A stretch of 64,000 bases of DNA from Parafannyhessea umbonata (GTDB lineage: Bacteria; Actinomycetota; Coriobacteriia; Coriobacteriales; Atopobiaceae): contig NZ_FOGP01000008.1 of the NCBI RefSeq assembly GCF_900111255.1, positions 21,798-85,797 of the forward strand, given 5' to 3'. Below are positions 1 through 12,000 of the stretch, in pieces. Within the stretch, counting starts at the first letter, position 1, and each line of letters starts with the position of its first letter. Under the pieces are notes generated by a model. That model saw nothing but the letters and a program-made list of their open reading frames with translations. It did no database searches and was not told where the DNA came from. A program made the translations under genes and the position numbers.

Positions 1-3000
1 CATACGACTACGACCCCGACACCAGGACGGTCTCGGGCGTCACCTGGTGGGTTGGCGGCACCTTTGCCAACCCGAACGTCTGGTGGCGCCTGAAGGACGG
101 CCACCTCGAGATGGGCGTTACGGACGCGGCGGGCAATCGCATGGTCACCGAGGCCGGTACCGGCGATTCCGGCAAGAGCGGCCGTGGCAACCTTCCGTTT
201 GATGACTACTACTACTTCATTACCGACGTTCAGACTGACGGACAGGGCGCGGCTGGCCAGACGTGGGGGAGTGCGAGCACTGCTCAGATTCAGGTCGCCA
301 GCCTTGATCGCTGGTTCCGCTTCTATCCAGCGCTTGCCGCCTTTGACGGATCTGGTCTGGATACGACTGGCATCACGGACATGTATGCCCTTCTCGCCTC
401 TGTCAACAGCCACGCCAGCCTGCCTGACTGCAATATCGCCACGACGCTTACGGTGAGCGGCGTCTCCGCCTGGAACACCGCCAGCGTGACCGACATGCGC
501 TACCTGTTCTTCAACGATCACGACTTGCGTCCTCTTACGGGCACGCTTGACCTGTGCGGTTGGAACATGGGTGCCGCCAACCTGCAGTATGCCTTTGGCG
601 GGTCCAACGCCTCTGGCTCCATTGTGGCGGCGGCTTCCAGTACGAAGAACCTTGATGTTGTCATTCTTGGCGGTCGCTCGGTACTGTTTGGCTCGAGCTT
701 CGACCACGCCAACTCCGACCTGGGCACCTGGCGTGCATCCGGCGGATCACATGACGGTTCGACCACGAGCACGACTGGCCTTGTCTGGATGTACGCCAAG
801 GCCGGAAACGATGTCGACGTTACCACGTGGACCTGGGACGGCGCCTCGGCCTTCGTCCAGGGCTACTTCCCGTCAAACCCCAACGTCTGGTGGAGGATTG
901 ACGAGTATGGCAACCTGGTCATCGGCGTTGTTGACTCGACACGCTCGGTTGTTGTCCAGGAGTACGGCACGGCTGTCCCCTGGTACTCCCGCAGGAGCGA
1001 GGTCAAGAGCTTCCAGGCCGATGACTCCCAGGGTATCAAGGTGGCTCCTGCCAACCTGTCCTCCTGGTTCGAGGGCTACACGAACATGACCGCCTTCGAT
1101 GGTGACGCGCTCGACACGTCCAACACGACCAGCATCCAGAAGATGCTGTACAACACCAATCTCACTGCGACGCTTGACGTCAACAGTTGGGGCTGGGACA
1201 TGTCGCACATGGTTACCGAGAACTGGCTCGGTGGCACTGCGGCTGCGAACCTGCCCGTTATTATCATGGGCGTAGGCGGCAGTCTTTCCGATTCCGGCAT
1301 CAACCACACCGGTGCCGGCGCATGGGTTTACACTGGCGGCATCGGTGACGGCATGCCGGCTACCAACAACTCGCTCAAGCTGATCTACCCTGGCCTTCAG
1401 AGCAACTGGGAGTCCAAGATCTCCTGGTCCTGGGATACGTCGGCCGTAGCGACGGACAACATCTTCAAGTCGACTCCCAACGTCTGGTGGAGCTTTGACA
1501 GCTCTACGGGAACCCTGACCATCGGCTCCTACCAAAGCGACCTCGACCTCGTGGTCACCGAGTATGGTCCTAGGAACTGGGATGGCCATGGCGACAGCGC
1601 CAGCAAGGGCTACCTCGAGAACAACCTTCCCTTCTACGGCTACGCTGAGTCTGTCACCAGGGTCATTACGCGCAAGAGTGATGACGGCAAGGGCGGCCGC
1701 GTCGCTCCGAGGGACCTTTCCGGATGGTTCGCCGGGTCGAACGACCATTGGTGGAGCGGTTACAATCCGCGTCCTTCTGGCACCAATCCCTACGGCTTCT
1801 ACAACCTGCAGTACTTTGACGGCACTGGATTCGACACGACCAACACCTTGGGATTCAGGCACATGTTCCGTATGTACAACGACAGCGGCCTTTCGACGAT
1901 GGTTCAGCTGCGCGTTGTCGGTATGGACGACTGGAACACCGGCAACGTGACCGACGCGTCGAACATGTTCCTCGATCGTTACCTGATTGGCGACCTCGAC
2001 ATCTCGTCCTGGACCATGACGGCTCCGTATGACTACTCGCTTGGTCTCAACGTTGCCAACCTTGATTCGATTACTGTCTCCGACAACTCTGCCCTCGTCG
2101 GCTGCCGCCTGACGCACGCGGGCGTTGGCATGTGGTATGCATCGAGTGGCGCCTATCAGGGTGACTACTTTGACAGTAATCAGCTGATGAGCATCTATCC
2201 CAAGCGTGGCAACGACATCTCGAAGACCACGTACGTTTGGAAGTACGGTACGCTCGTTACCTTCAGTGCGAACGGCGGCGAGGGTCAGGACTTCAACGTC
2301 TTCTTCGAGCAGGGACTTACCAAGCTCGTGCCTAACCCCAAGACCACCCACTTTGTCCGAGAGGGCTACGTCATCTACTGGTGGAATACCACCCAGGGCG
2401 CAACTTCCGTCGACACGCCGGCCGTCGAGTACAATACCGGCTCGGTGTACGTTGGCGGCGTCAAGCAGTACGAGACGCTCTACGCGATTTGGGTCCGGGA
2501 CGTCAACGCGACCATCCAGTTTACCGCTGGCTCTCCCGAGGCCTCCGGGCACGTTGCCGCAATCACCTCACATGCCGGCGACGACATCACGCTTCCCGGC
2601 AACGGTTATACGCGTCCGGGCTACGACTTCATCGGTTGGTCCTATGGTGGAAAGACCTATGCGGTCGGAAGCAAGCTCCGCCTTCACGACGTCCCTGCGG
2701 GTAAGTACGGCGATACCGTTGACGCTAACGGCCTGCCTGTCATGACGGTTACCGCTGTCTGGAGGGTGAAGACCGGCTATGTCGTGAACTATGACCTTGA
2801 GGGCGGCGTCGCCAAGGGCGGTGGCAGCTCCCTTGTCTCCAAGGAGGGGCTAAGCTGGGAGTCTCCGGGCTCGACGTTCCTTCCCAAGTCGAGTCCTGAA
2901 ACGTTCTATCTGCCGGGCTATGATTTCCTCGGCTGGACCGCTGTTCAGGGTGACCTGTCCACGCTCGTGACGTCCTCAACTACGTATGGTGAGGCCATGT

Positions 3001-6000
3001 GGATGGCCAATGGCGGTGTCATGCCCACCGATCCCGCTCTTACTCCCTCGAGTGCCTCGCTTCGCTGCGCGTCTCTTTCGGTTGCCTCTGGCGGGACTTC
3101 TCCGTCCGGCAGCTTGGGCACCGCTCTCACGCTCTATGCGGCGTGGACGCCGTATTCGCTTACGGTCGGCTATGCCGTCTCCGACAGCAACGGTGGCACC
3201 CTTAGCAAGTACAGCGAGTTCCTCGCTGACTGCACGACAGACCATGCCACTGGCACTACCGCCACCGCCAGCGCGGGATGGCACTTCTCGCATTGGACTG
3301 TCAATACTAATGACAGCTGGACGTCTACTGGCGCTGTTTCTGGCAGCGAGATCTCGACGCTCTCCACCAGCGATATCGAAGGTCCAAACATCGGGGGCAT
3401 CAATCCCAACGTTTACATTCTCTATACGCCCCCCTCTGGCCCCGCGTTCTACTATTACGTGAAGCCCGTTACATTTACGGCGGTCTTCGTGCGCAATGAC
3501 TATAACCTGCACTTTTATGATGGTTTGCCGTTGGGAGAGACGCTTGAGCCCTCCAGCGACGCCGTTCCCACTGCGCCGACGAAGGTGACGTACGGCACAT
3601 ATGTTCAGCTCCCTGCTTACAATCTCGTCCGAAAGGGCTATACCTTCACGGGATGGAGGGCCGATGCGAACATGGTCCTCAGTGGTGTGACCTATGACGT
3701 CGCTAACGGGGCCGTCCTCAATGTGAGCGACCTTGTTACGCTAACCGCCTGGGCCAGGACGCACAACGCCGACATTAACCTTTACGCCCAGTGGAGCGAG
3801 AACGAGGCAGAGTTTACCTATAAGGCCGATACGGGCGGAACCGTATCCTCTAACTCCGGGGTTTTGGGCGGCTTCACTCAGTGGACTGAACCGAAGTTTG
3901 GCGTCGTCAGTGGGACCCCCTTCGGTTCCATCGCGGTTCCCGATGACGGCTACGAGTTCTTCCGTTGGGTTTTTGATGCTACCGGCGATCAGATTCCCGA
4001 TTCTCCCTCAATTTATCCCGCGGATACCGTTTACCCTGGTGCTTACACTACCGTTTACTCGACTGGTGGAAAGACGGTTGGACAGCTTTTCTTCCCAAAC
4101 AAGACCACGCTTGGTATCTGGCCCAGCTCGATGACGTTCCGCGCGGAGTTCAGACCCATCAGCTACACGGTGGAATTTGATCCCAATGGCGGCTCGGGCT
4201 CCATCGGCTTCGTTTCGACCCCTGGGGCGAACGGAAAGCAGAACTTCACGTACGACGAGGTTATGCAGCTCGTTCCTAATTCGATTACGGGGAGTGGCAA
4301 GACTGGAATCTACCGCGACGGCTACAAGTTCACGGGATGGAACACCGATCCGGCCGGAACGGGAACCCATTACGATGACATGCAGTCGGTAAGGAATCTC
4401 ACTACGGTTCCTAATGGCAATGTTGTCCTGTATGCGCAGTGGACTGCGGAGGAGTACACGATCGTGTTCTCTGGCGCCTCGGTCGACGCTACCGGCACCA
4501 TGCCGGATCAGACGTTCACTTTCGACGTTACGCAAGCTCTTACGTTGAACCAGTTCAGGCGCAATGGCTACGATTTCGGATACTGGACACGCACGCCCAA
4601 TGGCAGCCTTGCCTACAACGATGGCGATACCCTGGGAGACGTTACGGGCGGCGCCTTGCACCCGTCCCCCGTCTTCTCGGGCAAGATTACCCTGTATGCG
4701 TATTGGATTCCTAGGAGCTATACGGTTACCTTTGACGCCGGCGATGACACTTACTCCGGCGCTCAGGCCTCCGGTCTTCTGAAACTTCCGAGTGGCTTGA
4801 CCGCAACAACGTATACGCTCCCGGGCACTGTCACTTATGGCTCTAATCTCGCTTCGTCCAGCTCGTCAATTCCCGGCGTCGTGCCGACGCCGGGTGCGGG
4901 CTTGGCGGCAGCCTACTTCAAAGGCTGGGAGGTTTGGACAACTAAGGATGATGGCTCCCGTGTCAAAGAGGAGGGCGTTACCTTCTCTGCGACGGATGTG
5001 ACCATTAAGGGCGACACGCAGTTCGTTGCGACCTGGGGCTATGGTCAGCTCTCCATCACGTATCGCCCTGGCGCCCATGGTACGTTTGCTTCGGTTCAGG
5101 GCAGCACCATCTGGTCTGGCTCGGCGGCGTTCATGGCGTACAACCAGCAAATCTACGTTTCCGGTCGTGCGAGGAACTACCACTATCAGGGCAGCGTCGA
5201 CACAGCCCTTACCAACGTAAAGAACCTCGACAAGCCTTCTGGCGAGGTCGGCTGGACCTTTGCTGGCTGGAAGTGGTTCGACCTTGCCGGCAACGAGTGG
5301 ACTTCGGTGGTGGGCGCTCCTAACTATATGGACTACCTGACTGTCGTTGCCGACCACACGCTCATCTTCGAGGCCGTCTGGACTCCCAGCTACCAGGTAC
5401 TTACTTACGACAAGAACGGTGGAAAATTTGCATCCGGCTTTACCGCTGCCGTTGTTGCTCGCACGGGCGAGTCCGTAACTCTGCCCAGCGCCTCCTCCGT
5501 CTCGCGTCAGGGCTCTGACCTTGACGGCTGGTCGCTCACCCCGGACGGCCCGCTTGCTTATACCCCCGGCCAGGTTATCAAGATGTTCGGTGCGGACACG
5601 ACGCTTTATGCGCACTGGTCCAACCGTCACTACGTGCTTCACTTCGACAGCCTTGGTGGTGACCCGCGTCCTGACAAGAACGTCGAGTGGGATCAGACCA
5701 ACCTCATCACTGATGTGCCCGACCCCTCGAAGCCTGGTTACGTGTTCCAAGGCTGGTATCGCAACCTTGACGGCGGCACTTCCGTCGCGAAGTACGACAA
5801 CGGCATTCCGTTCGAAGCCCTTGCAATGTCTGACGCCGAGGGAACCTCTGCTACCCTCTATGCCAAGTGGGTCGAGGATGTCGCACAGATCAACTACGTT
5901 ACCGGCATCTACTCCGGTGGCGTCCTCGTTCAGGGTGGTCACGGCACCACCAATCCCACCTACGAGTACGTTGATGCCGTCACTGGCATTCCCCAGGGGT

Positions 6001-9000
6001 CTACGGTTACCCCCGCGGCTGGCTATCGCTTCCTGTACTGGGTTGACGAGAATGGCAACCACGTCGGCGCCGACTATACCCTCAAGCCCGTTAAGGGGCG
6101 CTATGACGCTTCGATAGGCGCCTACAACATCTGGGGCAAGTACGTCACCACGATCACTCCTGATGGCAAGACAATTACCAGGTTCGAGTCCGTCACCTTT
6201 ACTGCGGTTCTTGCCCCCGTCAACTACGTCATTCACTTCGATGCCCAGGGTGGTTCGGGCTCGATGGCTGATCAGGCGTTCGTTTACGACCAGGGTGATA
6301 CTGCTCTCAACAAGAATCTCTTCTCCAAGACCGGATACCGCTTCGCCGGGTGGAATACCGCTGCGGATGGAATCGGAACGGCGGTCGAGCCGAATGTCCG
6401 CTATGCCGACATGGCTCTCGTCAACAATCTCGCGGTCACTGAGGGCAAGACCATTACGCTCTATGCTGTGTGGGAGGCCGCGCCGTTCTTCATCAAGTAC
6501 CACGGCAATGGCGGCACTCCCACCCAGGCGATGTATGACACCAGCAATGGTGGTTACGATATGCCGCCCGACACCTACGTGCGCCAGTACGATACGAACG
6601 AGGCCTTCAGGTTGATGGGGGCCAAGGTGTTCACGCGCGTTGGCTATAAGATGGACGGCTGGTCCCTTACTGAGGGCGGTCCGGTCGAATACCAGACCAA
6701 CCAGCTCCTCAAGATGCCTCCGAACGACCTCGATCTGTACGCGCACTGGGTGCCCACGACGTACACCATCGTCTTCTATCCCGACTTCCCCAGCTGGGGC
6801 AACCATCGTGGCGCCTCGTGGGGATCCACGGCTAGCATGACCATGCGCTACGATCAGGCCCGAGCGCTCACGGCAAACGGCTACCACATGATTGGCGGTA
6901 CGTTCGACCACTGGTACTGCTCGTATAACGGCCAGACCTACGACGACATGGAGGTCGTGTCCAACCTCAACAATGGGCAGGACGGCGCCATCATCTACAT
7001 GTTCGCGCGTTGGGAGCACACGCTCTATACGATTGACTTCATCTCGACCGAGCCCGAAAAGGGCACGGTTGACACGCCGACCATGAGGCGCATCTACGGA
7101 TCGACGGTTTCCAACAACGACGCCAAGAACGTTGTCCCCAAGGACGGCTGGATGATCTGGCAGTGGGAGGCGACGATTACCTACGACAATGGCACCCAGA
7201 GTCATGCCGTCTACGGATCGGGTACCCTTGGCAACCGTGACTACTTCCTCAACATCCTCTGGCTGCCCGGAAACGTCGTCTTCAAGGCGCGTTGGATGGC
7301 TACGAGTCATGTCGTCAGCTTTGCTAACACGGATGACAAGAAGGGCTTGGTGACTGGCAACGATACGGTCGTTCTCACGGGCGACAGGGTTCCGTCCTCG
7401 AAGTACGGTTACAACACGGTTGACCCCGACCCCAGCGTTGACCCGCACCACTACGTGTTTGACCACTGGAAGTACGTCACGACCTACGACTGGACTAACT
7501 GGGATGGTACTGCTGCCACGTCTGAGGGCATAACCGACAACCCGTCGTCCATCGACATCTACGGCAACACCGTGTTCACCGCCGTGTGGCGTCGTATGGA
7601 CTTTGACGTCACCTTCGAGACGAGTGACGCGTCCAAGGGTATTGTCACCGCGTCGCCGTCGCCTCAGACCGTTATCTATGGTCGCTGTGTCGACTTCGAT
7701 TCCTCCTTCGTTCAGGCCATTCCTGCCAGCAACCGCCTCGAGCTCCTTGGGTGGAACTACGTTATGACCATGGAGGATCCCGTTACGGGGGCCATAACCA
7801 CCAAGACGGGCTATGTTGACTACAAGCGGGCGGGAGAGCTTCAGATCTTTGGCGATACCGTCATGACTGCCGTTTGGGGTCGTACGCCGCGCATCGTTCA
7901 CTTCGAGACAGAAAACGACAAGCGCGGCACCATCACCGCTGGTGACCAGCAGGTCAAGAACGGCCAGTATGCCAGGACCGATTCCTCGGCAATCAACTAC
8001 ACTGCCGTTAATGGTTGGGAGCCCTACGCCTTCAACTACACCATGGTTGACGATAGCGGCAAGACAACGAGGGGCAGGGTTGCCATGCCCGGCGTGACTG
8101 CCGCCGAAATCGCGGCCAACCGCTGGTACGAGCGACAGGGTATCACGGTCTCCATCGACAATCTCGAGATTTGGGGCGACACCACCTTCACCCTGCTGTG
8201 GAGGCCGACCTCCTATAGCGTCATCTACACAACGACCGACACGGTTCACGGCGAGGCTTCGGGCAACGAGGTTCTGAGCTTCCAGGAGCAGCCGACCATG
8301 TCCAACGTTCGCGTCCGTGCTGCAGCTGGCTATGAGCTTGCTGCGTGGAATTACAAGATGACTATGGCTGACGGCACCGTCTTCAATGGGGTCGTGCGTG
8401 ACCCGAAGACCGTCGTGGTCGAGGGTGACGTCGTCTTTGACGCCGTTTGGGCGCTCCAATACACCGTCATGTACTTCCCGGGTGAGCATGGTCTGTTCAT
8501 GGCGGGGGAGAGGGACGTCACCTTCTTTGAGGATGTCGACGAGGGAGATACGTTCCCGCTCTACGCCGGTGACATTGATGATGCCACCACTAATCCGAAC
8601 AATATCGGCAACCCCAAGGGCAGCCTCGGCTGGACCTTCATCGGCTGGATCGACCAGTACGGCCACATGTGGTCGACCGAGTCCCTTCCCTGGTACATGG
8701 GCCAGGGTCCGCGCGAGGGCGCAAGGGACTGGACCCTCACTGCCGTTTGGGCCGCTACGACCAATACCGAGAGGTTCTTCTATCTCTCCACGAACGGTGG
8801 CTGGTGGACCGGCACCGACTATAGCGGCATGAACAAGGATGGTGCGGGCAACCTCGTCGTCAAGCCCTATGCGGTCGGCGAGCAGGCCCCCGTTGACGGG
8901 CTGCCCTCCGCGGATGCCGTGCGACGCTATGGCTATACATTCCAGGGGTGGGCCACCGATCCGGTCAACCCGCTCGCCATCGTCTACAATCCGGGCGACA

Positions 9001-12000
9001 CCATTACCATGGCGGGTGAGACTATCACGCTGTACGCCATGTGGCTGCCCGTTCCCTACATCGTCTCGTACGACACCACGCACCAGGGCGATCCCATCGC
9101 CGCCGACATTGTCGACAAGGCGGGCGTCGTCTGGGAAGACACCAACCTTCTTCCCTCGCCTGACCCCTCGACCGATGGCTACATCTACGGTGGCTGGTTC
9201 TATGACGTCGACAACGACGGGAAGTACAATCCCGATGTCGACTTCCTCGTAACCGACTCCATGTCCTTCGGCGACATCGTTGAGACATATGCCGCCAAGG
9301 CGGGCCGTGCGGTTGACGACTCCATCAGCGGCATAACCCTCCATGTCTGGTGGAAGCCCGTTACGGTTCGTATTACCTACGTCGCCGTCGGAAACGGCGG
9401 GCTGACTGTCTACTATGAGGACGTCAACGTCACAAAGAGCGTCGCCGTCGGCTCCACGGCGCAGCCTAGGACGGGCTACCACCTGCTCAAGTGGACCGAT
9501 AAGAACGGCCGTACGGTCGGGGCCGCGGACCTCTACCAGCCCTCCAAGTCCCTGGTCGAGGCATGGGCTACTGACCTCGTCTTCTACGCCTACTTCGAGC
9601 CTGACGCCTACCGCGTCCGCTTCGATGCTAATGGTGGCATCGGAACCATTCCCGAGCAGGCCTTCGTCTATGACGTCTGGCAGAACCTCACCAAGAACAC
9701 CTCGATGTACTATCCTGGTTATCGCTTCGCTGGTTGGAACACCGCGCCCGATGGGTCCGGCACGCACTATGACAACTACCAGCGTGTCCGCAACCTCATC
9801 GCGGGACACAACGCGGTCGTCACCCTCTACGCTCAGTGGGCCGTAGACCTGTATGACGTCATCTATGACGGTAACGGAGCAACCAAGGGCTCCATCCCGC
9901 GTTCCACCTATGGCGTGGGTCAGACCATCAGCCTTCCTCGTGAGGGCTACGAGCGCACGGGTTACGACCTCGACGGCTGGGCCGACGCCTCTCACAAGGA
10001 CCTCGACACTCCGCAGTACGCGCTTGGCGGGACGGCCGTCATGCCCGCGCGTGACCTCACGCTCTACGCGCACTGGAAGGCTCACAAGTACACGATCATC
10101 TTCGAGAAGAACGCGATGGACGCCACCTACTTCGTTGGCGGATCCATGCTTCCCATCGAGACTAGCTACGACACCCCCACTGTCCTTCCGGACAACCAGT
10201 ACACCCTCCAGCACAGGCACTTCCTCGGCTGGGGCCTCTCGCCGGCCGACAAGGCGGCGACCTTCCTGGATGGCGACGTCGTCAATAACCTCGCCTCCGG
10301 AGACGGTGACGTCGTGAAGCTCTATGCGCTCTGGGTTCCCGAGGACATCCAGGTAATCTTCACCTCGAAGACGTCGGATTCCGACAAGGGCTCCGTAACC
10401 ATGCCCTATGGTCCTGAGATTGTCTCCTGGGGCCACAATCCTACCGGTGACACCGCGACAATCGTCGAGAAGGACGGCTACTACCTCTCCGGCTGGGACT
10501 ACACCATGACAAAGGACGGGACTACGGTCACCGGTACCCTCACCACTGACCTCTCTGAGTTCCTCGTCTACGGACCCACGACGCTTGTGGCCCGTTGGAG
10601 CGCTGCACGTACCGTCGAGTACCTGCCTGGCGAGCACGGCAATTGGACCGCCGATCAGCCGAGCGATCAGGGCGTTACCATTTACCCGCACGCCAATCCC
10701 ACGGGTTCCGTGAGCGATTACGCGTTTGGCGGACCCCTTGACGCCTGGGGCCGTCCGAAGTCGACCGACGTCAACCAGTGGGTGTTCATTGGCTGGAAGG
10801 AGGGCGGAGTCTACTACCAGCCTTCCGAGGTGATTGGACTGACGGTTGGCGAGGGCCACACGTTCATCGCACAGTGGGGCGAGATTCACTACTACGTCCA
10901 CTTTGACGGTAACGTTCCGCGCGTCGATGGTTCAATTCCGACCATTACCGAGACGCTCCGCTATCCCGACTCCATGCCTGACCAGCCCATGAGCTTCGAC
11001 GGTCGCTCTCAGCTCAAGAAAAACACCTATGCGGTCACCGGCTTCGTGTTCAAGGGCTGGTCGACGGTGCGCCAGCTTTGGAGCGACGCCAATGGCGACG
11101 GATACGTCGATACCCACACCTCGACTCCCGTCGAGTGGGCTGACGCCGCCATATTCGATCGTGCTCAGGACCCGGATCCGTCCAAGTGGAACGTCACGCT
11201 CTATGCGGTCTGGGAGCTTGCCTCCTACACGGTGAACTTCGTGAGCGAGGACGACAGCCTTGGCACTGTGAGCGGGCCCTCATCGCTTATTACGCAGGGC
11301 GTCACCTATCGTGAGGGTCCCGTCATCACTGATGGGTCCGGCTCCATTGGTGTCGTTCCCAACAAGGCTCGCTTCCTTGGCTGGGATTGGGTCATGGTTA
11401 ACGACGAGGGCAGGACGTTCAAGAGCGATAAGCCCGTCTCGACCTCCGACCTCATCAACGTCTCAATTCTCGGCAAGACGACGTTTACGGCTCGCTGGAT
11501 GCCGCTGTACGACGTCGTGTTCATGAACGGCGCCCATGGCGACTTCATTGAGGCCAGCGAGGGGACTACCAAGTTCTCGAACCTTGACGCCGGAAGCGCC
11601 TTCCCCGTGTACGCGGGCGCATTCGGAACGAGCCCCCTTGTGCTCACTCGCTATCCTGCCTCTACGGGCGACGCCTACATGTTCGCCGGGTGGCTTCGTA
11701 CCGAGGATGGCATCGTCTATGGTGGGCCTGATGGAGCGGGCAACCCCAAGCTTCCCAACGCCCTTGACGGCAACTACACGCTTGTGGCTCAGTGGGCTCC
11801 TCTCAAGACGCTCCTGCACTTCAACCCGAACGGTGGCTCTCCCGCCTCGCCCAACATCCTCGACGACGTCGAGGGGTACACCTTCACCCAGGTCTCGACA
11901 CCTGGACCTCTCTCCGTCTCGCGTCCTGGACGCGTGCTCGACGGCTGGTCGCTTTCCGCTAACGGAGACGCCGTGGTCGGCGCGGGTGAGCTCTACTATC

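Noticed and set aside
111..113. ATG at 111 as start of protein A
   Set aside because: Codons 3-110 in the same frame already encode a PNVWW cassette strand; the gene begins upstream of the window.
4866..10901. 2,011-codon open frame on the minus strand, and similar ones at 873-2552, 31341-32729, 46425-48242, 48411-50963 and 57045-59222
   Set aside because: The 4866-10901 frame lies in exact codon register opposite the giant genes. A stop there needs TTA, CTA or TCA in the sense gene, codons that are rare in this GC-rich usage. The sense frame encodes the recognisable repeats; the antisense products resemble nothing.
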